From Mesorhizobium sp. 113-3-3 (lineage in GTDB: Bacteria; Pseudomonadota; Alphaproteobacteria; Rhizobiales; Rhizobiaceae): a stretch of 64,000 nucleotides of DNA. The position numbers and the translations under genes are program-made. The stretch spans positions 62,001 through 126,000 of the forward strand of contig NZ_AP023245.1 in NCBI RefSeq assembly GCF_016756495.1, given 5' to 3'. The notes below the pieces were generated by a model that was not told where the DNA came from, searched no databases, and saw only the letters and a program-made list of their open reading frames with translations. Of this stretch, positions 40,750 to 55,693 are shown piece after piece (the stretch's first letter is position 1; every line of letters starts with the position of its first letter).

Positions 40750-41003
40750 TCATACTTCGTCGAAGCGGCTTCCTTCGTTCGAAGGATCGCGTGACAAAAC
40801 TCCCTCCTCTTCGTCATCGGGCAACGCTTCGTCGCTGTTTTGGTAAGCGTTGTCGTCATCTTCTTCGGGAAGTGTTCCGTCCCTCTCCGTCGCACCATCA
40901 GCCTCGCCCTCGGCCGCCACGATGCTGGTGCCTACGACCGCATTCCAGTTCTGCTGCTCGCTAGCCGGCGCGCCGGTCCGATCTTGCTGAGCTGTTCACT
41001 CAT
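40750..41003 (-). pseudogene. Acidic small protein gene, frameshifted near its start
   Basis: An ATG at 41003 with GGAG upstream begins MSEQ. The frame after that quickly stops, but the next frame reads without interruption from QDRTGAPASEQQNWNAVV through an acidic region (LPEEDDDNAYQNSDEALPDDEEE) to FDEV and the stop at 40750. The span of 254 bases is one short of a codon multiple, as expected for a one-base loss after codon 4. Unknown function; hydrophilic, about 85 residues if restored. A sequencing error would explain it equally well. Confidence 0.4.
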
Positions 41004-41718
41004 TGCGCGACTCCATGGAGATCTCCACGATTTGATTGGGGCCTTTGCGTTAGAGAAACCGCCCAGGCGACGGGAGGGTCCAGCGCGTCCGATGCCGCAG
41101 CAGTCGAATGGAACCAAGCCAGGCTTGGACTGGCAATCTCAGAAGCGGTAAGCCTGTCTGGTATGCATACCGCCCGCCGTCCATTCCTGCGAGGCGGCTG
41201 ACACGACACGTTAAGACCGATGTGCGGTCGTTGGCATGGGCATCAGCGGCCGATGATGGCCGAGGCGCTGACGCGAGATGGACTTTGCGTGGTCTGACGA
41301 CCGGTGCGGACCGTTGAAGGATCGACGGCCGTGACGACCGCGCTGGTTCAGTTTGAAATCGATCGGCCCCTGACGGAACTGTCGCATATGATTGGTGCCG
41401 GGGCCGCCCAAAAGGCATGGCCGCGCGCGACTTGCCCTCTTGAACCTGCGGGAGGCATCCGGTCCGTATCTCTATGATCGCCTATGGCGGATGGTCGTGA
41501 TTGCGGCGGCGAGGAAGAAGATTTCACCGACCAACCAAGACGAAATGCCCTGACGTCCAAAGGCAAAACCCTGGCGAGGATCTTTCCGCACCTAGACGTC
41601 TTTTCGCAGATTGCTTCTGACGTCGTCTCAAGCTCGATCGCCGGTGTGAAGGACACGGATATGGCCTTGCTCGCATTCAAGCCGTGAATGGCGCCTTGGT
41701 GAAGACTGGAAGCGGGGG
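41004..41718. other. Intergenic stretch with short frames only
   Basis: About 715 bases. A 48-codon plus-strand frame from a GTG at 41331 to 41477 (TALVQFEIDRPLTELSHMIG...) has AAGGA 12 bases upstream and might be a small gene or remnant; the rest shows nothing. The minus-strand frame 41348-41860 overlaps the ligase gene and is rejected. Confidence 0.35.
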
Positions 41719-42732
41719 TTACGCGATCTGCTCGAAGGTGCATTGGCGCGGGGCTTTGTCCGGCCGCCAGCGCAAAAATTTCGTTCCGTGCCGGAAGCGG
41801 TCGCCGGTGACGTGGTCGAAGCGAACCTCGACCACGAGTTCCGGCCTGACCGGTTCCCATTCGCCGCTACGCTCGGTGCTCCAGCGGCTAGGGCCGCCCG
41901 GCGCCTTGCCGTTGAAGCCGGATCCGCCACGCAGCTGTTCCAGCCTTTCCGTCAGTGCCGCACGCTCGTCATTGGCGATAGTCGAAGTGAAGCCGACATG
42001 GTCGAGCAGACCATCGTCGTTGTAGAGACCGAGCAGCAGCGATCCAACCTGTCGTCTGCCGTTCAAATAGCGGAACCCTCCCACCACGCAGTCGGCCGTG
42101 CGTAGGCGCTTTACCTTCACCATGGCGCGTTCGCCCGGCCGGTAGGGGCCGTTGAGAAGCTTGGCCACGACACCGTCGGTGGAACCGCTACCAGCGCCCT
42201 TCAACCACTTGTCGGCTGTCGCCAGGCTGGTGGTGGCCGGCGAAAGCCGGAGAATCTTGGTCTTTGCCTTGGCCACCAAGTCTTCGGCCGCTGCACGCCG
42301 ATCGTGCAATCGCAATTCGATCAGCGGCCGATCTCCCGGAGCCACAAGCATATCGAAGACGACCAGCTGCGCGGGAATTTCCCCACTGAGCTTGCGGATG
42401 CGACTCTCTGCTGGATGAAGCCGCATCTGCAGGGCGTTGAAAGAAGCACGGCCATCGATCTCGACTATGATTTCGCCGTCGACGACGAAGTCCGTTGCCG
42501 CGAGCGTACTCAAGGCCCTTACGAGTTCGGGAAAATAACGACCAAGCTTTTTACCAGATTTTGCCCTGAGGTCGACGGCCTTGCCGCCCTTGAAGGCGAG
42601 GCAGCGGAAGCCATCCCATTTCGGTTCGTACTGCCAGGGACCGTCTTCTCGCGGCAATGCCTCCGCCGCGCGCGCTTCCATTGGCTGCGTGCTCAAGGGC
42701 AAGGGAAACTCGACGCCAGATTCCGTTACCAT
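41719..42732 (-). CDS. ATP-dependent DNA ligase (LigC/LigD ligase-domain type)
   Basis: 337 residues from the ATG at 42732, with GGAAGAG upstream; the frame reaches 42774. Nucleotidyltransferase motifs in order: motif I YEPKWDGFR with the adenylated Lys38, FVVDGEIIV (motif III), SLATADKWL, DGVVAKLLNGPYRPGERAMVKVKR (motifs IV-V). A C-terminal OB-fold domain follows (VVGGFRYLNGRRQVGSLLLGLYNDDG...). Stand-alone ligases of this type act in bacterial end joining or base-excision repair beside Ku/LigD; no ku gene is in the window. The start overlaps the end of the GFA-family gene by seven bases, so they form an operon. Confidence 0.92.
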   Translation of the reverse strand: MVTESGVEFPLPLSTQPMEARAAEALPREDGPWQYEPKWDGFRCLAFKGGKAVDLRAKSGKKLGRYFPELVRALSTLAATDFVVDGEIIVEIDGRASFNALQMRLHPAESRIRKLSGEIPAQLVVFDMLVAPGDRPLIELRLHDRRAAAEDLVAKAKTKILRLSPATTSLATADKWLKGAGSGSTDGVVAKLLNGPYRPGERAMVKVKRLRTADCVVGGFRYLNGRRQVGSLLLGLYNDDGLLDHVGFTSTIANDERAALTERLEQLRGGSGFNGKAPGGPSRWSTERSGEWEPVRPELVVEVRFDHVTGDRFRHGTKFLRWRPDKAPRQCTFEQIA

Positions 42733-43229
42733 CGCTCTTCCGTATTGCGATGAGGCAGGTCGAGGCCGCAGCAAACCCAGTTGAGCCGCTGCGCGGACCC
42801 GTAGTTGTATTGCGGCTCGAGTTCCGCCGGATTGTCGAAGGTTCCGACATGAAGCGCGATTTCGTCAATTGCGGCATCATAGGCCAGAGTAAGCGGCGTG
42901 CCGCATGCTCGGCAGAAGCCGCGTTGCGCAAGGGGTGATGACCGGCGGTAGGTAGGTTCCTCACTTTGCCAGGAAACTCCGGCAGAACGCAGCCACGCGA
43001 GCACCGCAAAGGCGCTGCCGGTCGCACGCCGGCACATGTCGCAATGGCAGTAATGCACGCGCGGACCGCCTGTCACCCGATAACGGATTTTTCCGCAGAG
43101 GCACCCGCCTGTACGTTCGATAGCGAAGGCATGGACGGAGTTCTGTGCTGTATCCATCCAGTCTGAACGCGCGGCGCAGGAACTGGTTTCCGAGGGAACG
43201 CGTAGCCGGGAGGGACGTTTGTCGGACAT
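42726..43229 (-). CDS. GFA family (glutathione-dependent formaldehyde-activating enzyme-like) zinc protein
   Basis: 167 residues if started at the ATG at 43229; an internal ATG at 43157 gives 143 residues, closer to the usual family length, and neither has a strong ribosome-binding site. Zinc-binding Cys pairs of the GFA fold are clear: GGCLCGKIRYRV, HYCHCDMCRRATGSAF and RGFCRACGTPLTL. GFA proteins are named after S-hydroxymethylglutathione synthase, but most have unproven activities. Translationally coupled with the DNA ligase gene downstream. Confidence 0.88.
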   Translation of the reverse strand: MSDKRPSRLRVPSETSSCAARSDWMDTAQNSVHAFAIERTGGCLCGKIRYRVTGGPRVHYCHCDMCRRATGSAFAVLAWLRSAGVSWQSEEPTYRRSSPLAQRGFCRACGTPLTLAYDAAIDEIALHVGTFDNPAELEPQYNYGSAQRLNWVCCGLDLPHRNTEERW

Positions 43230-43333
43230 TGCGAGGATCAACCATTGAATCTTAAGAAGCGCCGCTGCTCGCCGAAACAAATGTTGTTCTGCTTGAAGTT
43301 AGTAAAGTCGAGCCAAGCGCGCTTGGGATTGTG

Positions 43334-43842
43334 ATGTCCACTCCGCTTGAGCTACGGGCCGCTTAGCGATCGTTGCGCGCATCTTTGCGTCGATATGCAA
43401 AAGCTGTTCGCGGAGCCGTCCGAATGGGCGACGCCCTGGATCGCCCGGGTCCTTCCGAGAATTAAGCGCCTTGTCGAAAGGAAAGCCGAGCAAACCATCT
43501 TCACCCGCTACCGGCTGCAAAGGTAGGGCAGGGCGCCGGGACCTGGAAGCGCTACTACGAGCGCTGGGCATCGATGACGATGGAGGCCGTCGGTCCGGAG
43601 ATGGTGGACTTGCTGCCGCCGCTGCCTGCATTCACTCCGCCGGCGACGGCGAAACCGATGTCTGCGTCCTCGCGACCGTTCTTGGCGCGATCGATATCGG
43701 CTATCGCGTCGTTCTGGTCACCGATGCGCTTTGTAGTTCGTCCGACGCCACCCATGACGCGCTGATGACCGTCTATCACCAGCGTTTTGCTCAACAGGTC
43801 GAAACGGCAGAGATGGAGACGGTTCTCTCGGCGTGGAATTGA
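43334..43842 (+). pseudogene. Isochorismatase-type cysteine hydrolase, multiply frameshifted
   Basis: Pieces of one protein occur in order in different frames: MSTPLEL at the ATG 43334; then SDRCAHLCVDMQKLFAEPSE, WIARVLPRIKRLVERKAEQTIFTRY to a stop near 43528; then GTWKRYYERWASMTMEAVGPEMVDLLPPL; then GETDVCVLATVLGAIDIGYR with VVLVTDALCSSSDATHDAL to the stop at 43842. These match the catalytic Asp in CVDMQ and nucleophile Cys in TDVCV of the family. The middle stretch between TPPATA and GETDVC has lost about 30-45 residues with the catalytic Lys. At least three frame changes and one deletion show the gene is dead. Confidence 0.75.
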
Positions 43843-44575
43843 CGAGCCCCACCGCGACGCTTCGAGGACGATCAACGCAACCCCGAGTTCGGAACGCTTC
43901 CTGCGGCGAAGGTGACTAGCAATAGTGGTGCGCAGCTTCAATAACGGATGGCGCGCCATGTGCTCGAAAGGTGTGTCACCGCCTTTTCGTCGCTTTTCGA
44001 TCGCGTGCGACGTCCCAGCGACCGCCAATCCCGCTATTGCCGGATGGAACCTCTTGGGTTTTCGCATGGAGAAGGATGCATGGCCATGACGAATTTCTTG
44101 AAACTGCCAACGAGGTCCGCGACTTATTTCGCGACGTTGTTGAAACGCCGAGCAGCTGCAAAGCTCGCTCATGAGCCGAAAACAGGTGCCTTCCAATATT
44201 CGCGACCGCTGCCACAAAGGCGGCGAAAAGGGTGGGGCCGCTTCCGCAGACCGACCGGCCGCCGGGCGCTCTGCCTCCGCAAGGAAGGCCGCGAAAGCGC
44301 GGGCGAGGGATGAACATTCTTCCCACTGACAATCCCAGAGGGCTTTCCGGCAGTGTTCCCCAGGAGCGGGCGCAATCGGTGGAGGGACTAACTCCCGAGG
44401 GCATTCAAGCCAACTGTGCCCAAAAATACTATGTCGGCAGACAGAGTCGTCGATGAGGTCCACGCGACGAAGCGCGTCCCCGGCTCGCCAGCCGAGCATG
44501 AACCAAAGAGGAGTCAAGGCGCTCTCGCGGCGCTAAGGCCGTAACGCCTCAGGAGTCCGGCGCACTTTCAAGCGC
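43843..44575. other. Intergenic stretch with no firm gene
   Basis: About 730 bases. Short plus-strand frames exist: from an ATG at 44076 (HDEFLETANEVRDLFRDVVE, 32 residues; GGAGAAGG close before it) and one at 44171-44329 rich in Lys/Ala/Arg. Neither is recognised. The large minus-strand frame 43555-44517 is an antisense shadow of the isochorismatase remnant. Confidence 0.35.
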
Positions 44576-44977
44576 CTAGTCTTTGGACGGGGGCGGGGAC
44601 GCAGGAACATGTTGATTTAGAAGGGTCGACAAAGCGGTGATGACCTGCACGACGGCGAATGGCTTGGCGATCATTACGCTTCCCGGCACGCCTTCCGCAC
44701 CCCAATGAATGTCACTGTCGCCGCTAATATAAATTACGGGCAGGGCTGAATTAGCTTGACGCAAATGCCTCGCAACTTCCCATCCGGTTTTACCCGATCC
44801 CAGGCGAATGTCCGAGATGAGCGCCTTGAACGATTTCGGATCGGCATCGAAAGCTTCAATGGCTAGAGCGGCGCTGTTAGCAGCGACGACAAGAAACCCT
44901 GCGTCTTCAAGCGCCGACTGTATGTCGAGCAAAATCAGCGCCTCGTCCTCGACGACTAGAACCGAACTTCCGTTCAT
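44576..44977 (-). CDS. Single-domain response regulator (receiver only)
   Basis: 133 residues. The ATG at 44977 is favoured over one at 44983 because the GAGGGG site sits seven bases from it. A complete receiver domain: acidic pair in VLVVEDEALILLD (Glu/Asp near 11-13), phospho-acceptor Asp in ALISDIRLGSGKTGWE (near 55), Ser in VIYISGDSD and Lys in VMIAKPFAVV. No output domain; a Pro-rich tail follows. Such proteins relay phosphate or feed back on kinases of the PhyR/EcfG pathway. A near-perfect EcfG promoter lies upstream. Partner is unknown; hybrid kinases lie on the other strand from 45860. Confidence 0.9.
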   Translation of the reverse strand: MNGSSVLVVEDEALILLDIQSALEDAGFLVVAANSAALAIEAFDADPKSFKALISDIRLGSGKTGWEVARHLRQANSALPVIYISGDSDIHWGAEGVPGSVMIAKPFAVVQVITALSTLLNQHVPASPPPSKD

Positions 44978-45002
44978 TATCATTCCCCTCTAGCGCGGCC
45001 GT

Positions 45003-45028
45003 AAACGACTATCAGAGGTTTAAGTTCC
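45003..45028 (-). promoter_or_regulatory. EcfG/RpoE2-type promoter before the receiver gene
   Basis: Minus strand GGAAC (45028-45024), 18-base spacer, TT (45005-45004) in TCGTTT, the full consensus form. Predicted leader of about 20 bases to the ATG at 44977. Confidence 0.65.
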
Positions 45029-45082
45029 GAACCAATAAATCACTTTAGCGCGAGCGCCGAGTCTCCGGTCACGGAAAGGGCT

Positions 45083-45382
45083 GTGCCCATAAATATCACA
45101 AGAGCGACGCTCCTCATGGTCTTGCTCATTGTGATGTTGGAGCAGCCTATTCTTCAGCGACCAAAATTACGATCAAAGCGAAGAACATACGCGTGGCGAG
45201 ACGCCGACTTCGTTACAGTGGGAATATTTGACAATCGGGAGTTCCGGAACATGGTAAGTGAAGGCCACGACGTGACCTTAGTCGGATTGGTCGTCGCATC
45301 TGTCACACTTCGTCGCCAAAGAGCATCGCCTCCAGAACGTCCATGCGGACCGCTCGCATCTGCTTGCGTAATTTTACCTTGA
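45083..45382 (+). CDS. Doubtful small hypothetical protein
   Basis: 99 residues from a GTG at 45083 with GGAAAGG five bases upstream. A short hydrophobic N-terminus (LLMVLLIVML) is followed by a basic stretch and DADFVTVGIFDNREFRNMVSEG, DVTLVGLVVASVTLRRQR. Codon third positions are less GC-rich than in neighbours, so it may be foreign, decayed or not a gene. No family recognised. Confidence 0.25.
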   Translation: MPINITRATLLMVLLIVMLEQPILQRPKLRSKRRTYAWRDADFVTVGIFDNREFRNMVSEGHDVTLVGLVVASVTLRRQRASPPERPCGPLASACVILP

Positions 45383-45781
45383 AAAGCCGCCGACCGCCCA
45401 ACCTAGCGATATGGCTAACACAAACCTGTAAAGAACCACATATTATTGTTCCTTGCTCGGTATACGAGGATGAATGACTTTTGCCTGAAAAGGTTGCGCA
45501 CCAACTTGTTCGACTGGTCTCATCTTTCCCTCATGAGGTGACATCACGGGGCCGCAAATGTCTCCCTCCTGTCGTTCGAGCCATTCTCGCCCGTAACACC
45601 GGCTTGCCAGAACATCAGTCATCTAAAGGTTGACCGCTGCAGGGCGGTGCCCGCGCCTCCTGCCCGCTAGAGGGACATGATAGTGACGGCCATCCTTCCC
45701 CCTCGCCACGCGGCATGGGCTGAACGGCAGGGAACCCAATTTGTGTAATTTTCGACTTGGGAAGGTTGCTAAATGCCGCTC
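45383..45781. other. Intergenic stretch without a gene
   Basis: About 400 bases. Antisense frames at 45615-45899 overlap the kinase promoter and are rejected. Nothing else is recognised. Confidence 0.4.
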
Positions 45782-45807
45782 GGAACCAAATTGAAATCGC
45801 GGCGTTT
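45782..45807 (+). promoter_or_regulatory. EcfG/RpoE2-type promoter before the HAMP-array kinase
   Basis: GGAAC (45782-45786), 18-base spacer, TT (45805-45806) in GCGTTT, the full consensus form. A transcript from about 45813 gives a leader of about 46 bases to the ATG at 45860. Confidence 0.65.
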
Positions 45808-45859
45808 GTGAGCTTGCGGGGGAATGTGTCATTCGCACCCGAGGGGGCAGTTATCCGAC

Positions 45860-51601
<5,742 letters not shown>

Positions 51602-51606
51602 CGGCC

Positions 51607-53676
51607 ATGCAAAAACCTCAGAGGAATAAGGTAAGAAAGCTTGAGGCCACGCAATTGGCCGAGAGACCGGCAAGGGCGCGGATCCTTGCCGTTGACGACG
51701 ATGAACGCAATCTTCTGGCGATCAGCGAAGTCCTTGCTTCGACGGGCGATGTCATCTGCGCGCAATCGGGCGAAGAGGCCTTGCGCTTCCTGCTGAAGGA
51801 GGACTTCGCCATCATCCTCCTGGATGTCCTCATGCCGGGAATAGACGGCTATGAGACGGCTGCGCTTATACGCCAGCGCGAGCAATCCAAGCGCACTCCC
51901 ATCATCTTTCTTACCGCCATCAACAAGGAACAGGCCCACATGCTGCGCGGCTATGATGTCGGCGCGGTCGACTATGTGTTCAAGCCGTTCGATCCGATCA
52001 TGCTGCGTTCGAAAGTCGCCGTATTCGTTGACCTCCACGAAAAGACGGCGGAAATCAAGCGAAAGGCAGTGACCGAGAAGAGACTGCTGGCACAGGCACT
52101 CCAGGCGCAGAAGGAAAAGCTTGAGGCGGAGCAGACCCTGCGCAACGTAGAGGAACGGCAGGACGCCATTTTGAGTTCGCTGCCGGTTTGTTTCCATGCG
52201 AGGGCAGCCGAGCCGCCCTTTGCAGCGCGCTTTGTCACCGATGGAGTGGAACGCCTGACCGGTTTTTCGGCCAAGACATTGACCTCGGATCCGCCCTTTG
52301 GCCTCAGCAGGGTCCATCCGGACGATCTCGCCAGGTTGGAGCAAGCGCTGCTGGCGGCAAAGACGACCGGCTCCTACACCTGTGAATTCCGCTGGCTGTG
52401 CGCCAATGGCGAGTATCGGATCTTTCTCGACCAAGGTGTGATGTCGAGTGGCTCTGATGGCCGCGAACCGGAAATCTTGGGAACGCTGCTTGACGTCACC
52501 GAGCGGCGGGCTCTCGAGGACCAGCTGCTTCAGTCGCAGCGACTTGACGCCATTGGCAAACTGACCGGGGGTTTGGCTCATGATTTCAACAATCTGCTCG
52601 CCGCAATCTTGAGTGGGCTGGGACTGCTCGAACGCGGTGCAAGCTTGGATGACCAGTCCCGGCAGGTTCTTGAGCTGATGCGACGCTCGGCCAAACAAGG
52701 GGCCGATCTCGTCACTCGAATGCTCGCCTTTTCGCGACGCCAGACGCTGAAACCGCAAGCGGTGCGTCTTGCAGGGTTTGGCGACACCATGAACGGGTTG
52801 GTAGCGCCAGTTTTAGGGGGCTTGATTCGCTTCGATTGGCAGATCGACGACACGGTATGGCCGGTACATGTCGATGCCGGGCAGCTTGAACTTGCGCTGA
52901 TGAACCTTGTTTTCAACGCACGCGATGCCATGCCATCTGGTGGAACGATCGTTGTGCATGCAAAAAATCGTTCCCTCAACGCGACGTCGCAAGATTTGGC
53001 GGCCGGCGAATATGTGGTCGTAACGGTCAAGGACACGGGTTCGGGGATACCTCCCGACATTCTGGAGAAGGTCATAGAACCATTCTTCACCACAAAGCCG
53101 GTTGGAAAAGGAACTGGGCTCGGACTCAGCACGGTTTATGGCTTCATGAAGCAGTCCGGTGGTTCTCTTCGCATCGACAGCGCCCCTGGACGCGGAACGG
53201 CAATGGAACTGTGGCTGCCACGCTCCTTTGATAATTCATTCAACGATAACGCGGCGAGCAACGAGGAAACCGTAACTTACAGTGGCAAAACCCCGTCTGT
53301 CCTTCTGATCGACGACAGCAGCGTGTTGCGGCAACTGACTGCCGAGTCGCTTCGGCAGCGCGGTTTTCCGGTGACCTGCGCGTCCGGCGGCGCCGAGGCG
53401 CTGGCTGCCATTGAACGGGCACCGCACGATTTTGATGTAATCGTCACTGACTTTGCCATGCCGCTAATCACCGGGATCGACGTCATTCGATTTGCGCGTA
53501 ACCTTCGCGGCGACTGGCCCGCCGTGATAGTGACGGGCTATGCCGAAGCGGATACGATTTCGGATCGCCCGTCGGACGTCCCATTGTTAAGCAAGCCGTT
53601 CCGAGAGAAGGATCTCATCGAGGGGATCTTTCGGGCGATCGCACAGGCGGCCTCGAAAATAACAAAGGCAGGATAG
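51607..53676 (+). CDS. Hybrid histidine kinase: receiver-PAS-HisKA-HATPase-receiver
   Basis: 689 residues from the ATG at 51607, five bases after the stop of the HAMP-array kinase; the frame begins earlier inside that gene. Order: receiver 1 (about 25-140; [13 protein letters not shown], phospho-Asp in [15 protein letters not shown], Lys in VFKPFDP), coiled coil (about 145-190), PAS (about 195-305), HisKA of the type [17 protein letters not shown] (His about 325), HATPase ([24 protein letters not shown]), receiver 2 (about 560-680; [12 protein letters not shown], Asp in [13 protein letters not shown]). No membrane segments. The receiver at the front suggests it accepts phosphate from the upstream kinase, making a soluble phosphorelay. 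Same transcript. Confidence 0.93.
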   Translation: MQKPQRNKVRKLEATQLAERPARARILAVDDDERNLLAISEVLASTGDVICAQSGEEALRFLLKEDFAIILLDVLMPGIDGYETAALIRQREQSKRTPIIFLTAINKEQAHMLRGYDVGAVDYVFKPFDPIMLRSKVAVFVDLHEKTAEIKRKAVTEKRLLAQALQAQKEKLEAEQTLRNVEERQDAILSSLPVCFHARAAEPPFAARFVTDGVERLTGFSAKTLTSDPPFGLSRVHPDDLARLEQALLAAKTTGSYTCEFRWLCANGEYRIFLDQGVMSSGSDGREPEILGTLLDVTERRALEDQLLQSQRLDAIGKLTGGLAHDFNNLLAAILSGLGLLERGASLDDQSRQVLELMRRSAKQGADLVTRMLAFSRRQTLKPQAVRLAGFGDTMNGLVAPVLGGLIRFDWQIDDTVWPVHVDAGQLELALMNLVFNARDAMPSGGTIVVHAKNRSLNATSQDLAAGEYVVVTVKDTGSGIPPDILEKVIEPFFTTKPVGKGTGLGLSTVYGFMKQSGGSLRIDSAPGRGTAMELWLPRSFDNSFNDNAASNEETVTYSGKTPSVLLIDDSSVLRQLTAESLRQRGFPVTCASGGAEALAAIERAPHDFDVIVTDFAMPLITGIDVIRFARNLRGDWPAVIVTGYAEADTISDRPSDVPLLSKPFREKDLIEGIFRAIAQAASKITKAG

Positions 53677-53940
53677 GCCAACCGTCATAGCCACTTCACT
53701 GCAGCGTCCAGGAACCATCGCGCTGCTTCCCGAACGGGTCAAGGCTTCGACGCTGTGAATCTCGAGTTGCACTGGTAGCAATCTCCGAGAAGGCACCGAG
53801 ACGCCTGGCCTTCAATCAGCGAGGCCGTAAGCTCAAGGCTGCATGCCATTGCGCCTCGTCCTATCTGATCGGTGAAAGAACCGGGACCGCGGGGCAGCGG
53901 GCCGCACGTCCCATCGCAGGGTCGCGCAGGCCCGGCGCAC

Positions 53941-54204
53941 TCAATATCCCTCGGGACACCGCGCAACATAGACGCGCCCCTGGCGATCCCTGTAGCGGCA
54001 CTGGCCGGCCTCGCTGGCGTGCCCGATCACCGCTCCGGCGATGGCACCCACAGCTCCGCCGACGACCGCGCCTTGGACTGGGTTGCCAGCCACGGCGGCG
54101 CCGATTGCAGCCCCACCCAATCCGCCTACGGCAGCACCCTGTTCCGTGCGGGAACATGCAGCAAGCGCAATCAAAAGGCTTAATACGAGCATTGTCCTTT
54201 TCAT
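53941..54204 (-). CDS. Glycine-zipper outer-membrane-type lipoprotein
   Basis: 87 residues from the ATG at 54204, with GGAGGAC ten bases upstream. Signal peptide with lipobox LIALAAC (Cys about 17). The mature part is a glycine zipper: GAAVGGLGGAAIGAAVAGNP, then VVGGAVGAIAGAVIGHA, ending with a CRYRDRQGRVYVARCPEGY module with two Cys. This matches 17-kDa-antigen/YMGG-like proteins, short lipoproteins of the outer membrane. The upstream GGAAC at about 54253 has no matching -10. The role is structural or unknown. Confidence 0.85.
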   Translation of the reverse strand: MKRTMLVLSLLIALAACSRTEQGAAVGGLGGAAIGAAVAGNPVQGAVVGGAVGAIAGAVIGHASEAGQCRYRDRQGRVYVARCPEGY

Positions 54205-54408
54205 AAGTCGTCCTCCAGCGGCCCAAAAGTGAGCCGGGTAATAAATGCGCGGTTCCCGCTTTGGATCCACGTCGGGCTAATTTAGATCTGGCTAACGACG
54301 ATTTGTGACGAGCCCACATGAGTATCTCGGCGGACCTCCGGAGTGCGGGCCTCGAGCGCTGTGCCGCCGCCTTTCGGCACACTTCTTCGGATCTAACCCA
54401 AGCCAAGC

Positions 54409-54433
54409 GGAACATCCAATGCGTCGACGCATT
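54409..54433 (+). promoter_or_regulatory. EcfG/RpoE2-type promoter before yihY
   Basis: GGAAC (54409-54413), 18-base spacer, TT (54432-54433). It lies about 40 bases before the ATG at 54475. Confidence 0.5.
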
Positions 54434-54474
54434 GCTTTAGCAAACATGGAGCTCTTTCGGTTTTAGGGACCAAC

Positions 54475-55497
54475 ATGCCCCTCTCTTTGAAGAACGTCTG
54501 GAACATTGTGCGCGAAAGCGTTGTTGGTTTTGTCGACGACGATGCCCTTAGTCATGGCGCGGCGATGGCCTTCTACGCCACGACTTCGCTTGCACCGGTC
54601 CTGTTGATCGTCGTCGCGATCGCTGGTGTGGCTTTCGGTCACGACGCTGCGCAATTGGCTCTATCGGCCCAGATCTCGGGTCTTATGGGAGCGGAAAGCG
54701 CAGCAATCCTTGAAGACGTCCTCAAAGGGGCGTCTGCGAAATCGTCGGGAACCGTGGCGGCGATGCTGGGCACAGTTACATTGTTCATAACTGCTTCCGG
54801 TGTCTTTGGCGAAATGCAGCAGTCGCTTAACAAGATATGGAAGGTTGAGCCGCACGGCAGTTCGATCTCGCGGCTCGTTCGCGCGCGCGCCGCAAGTCTG
54901 GGCCTTGTGGCTGCACTCGGTTTCATGCTGCTCGTATCTCTCGTGGCGAGTGCAGCGATCTCGACGCTCGGCGAGTTCATCAGCGCTCGATTGCCGCTCG
55001 GCACAATCGTTTTAAGTGTCATCAATACCATTTTTTCCTTTGTTCTAATTTCTGCGATGTTTGCGGCGATCTATAAAGTATTGCCCGACCGGGCCTTGAA
55101 ATGGCGCGATGTTGCGCTTGGCGCCCTGGTGACTTCTGCTCTGTTCACGATCGGAAAATCACTAATCGGCTGGTACCTTGGCACGAGCGCCGTTGCATCA
55201 TCATACGGGGCTGCAGGAGGACTGCTCGTAATCCTGCTGTGGGTCTACTATTCGTCGGAAATCTTCCTGCTCGGGGCAGAATTCACGCGCGCCTTTTCGA
55301 TCCGACATGGAAGCAGATCCGATCTGGCCAGGCTGGTTCCCGGGCCGTTGGCAGGAGAGACGGCGAACCCTATCCCCAGGGCCCAAATGACTCTCGGCGA
55401 TAAAAAGGGTACGTCAGGCGGGGTTTTGGCGGTAGTCGCCATGGCGTGTGTGAGTGCGACGATAACCGCTATCGTGGTAGGCCCACGCCGCCCTTAG
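54475..55497 (+). CDS. YihY/UPF0761 (BrkB-like) inner membrane protein
   Basis: 340 residues with six membrane helices. Family features: an N-terminal DDDALSHGAAMAFYATTSLAPVLLIVVAIAG, the FGEMQQSLNKIWKVEP loop, then SYGAAGGLLVILLWVYYSSEIFLLGAEFTRAF. Members were named after BrkB but their role in resistance is unproven; they are not RNase BN. A final hydrophobic stretch (VLAVVAMACVSATITAIVV) is beyond the usual family end. The start is at ATG 54475, which overlaps no gene. General-stress control is likely from the promoter site. Confidence 0.92.
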   Translation: MPLSLKNVWNIVRESVVGFVDDDALSHGAAMAFYATTSLAPVLLIVVAIAGVAFGHDAAQLALSAQISGLMGAESAAILEDVLKGASAKSSGTVAAMLGTVTLFITASGVFGEMQQSLNKIWKVEPHGSSISRLVRARAASLGLVAALGFMLLVSLVASAAISTLGEFISARLPLGTIVLSVINTIFSFVLISAMFAAIYKVLPDRALKWRDVALGALVTSALFTIGKSLIGWYLGTSAVASSYGAAGGLLVILLWVYYSSEIFLLGAEFTRAFSIRHGSRSDLARLVPGPLAGETANPIPRAQMTLGDKKGTSGGVLAVVAMACVSATITAIVVGPRRP

Positions 55498-55693
55498 CAT
55501 TGTTGATGAAATGCATGTGGACGAACCCGGTATCCACGCGCGTCGGGGCGCTGTGAGCATGAACAGTTCTATGCCTCCGTAAAAGGCGGCCTCCTTGCTT
55601 CGGGGGGTTCCGCTTGCTGCGGACGCGCCCGTCTCTTGCCAGTTTGTCAAATCACTTCAACAGCCTCTCGGCCAGCTTGCCGGCAGTCGGCCG

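Noticed and set aside
43555..44517. 320-codon minus-strand frame
   Set aside because: It is antisense to the recognisable pieces of the isochorismatase-type gene and has Cys/Arg-rich shadow composition.
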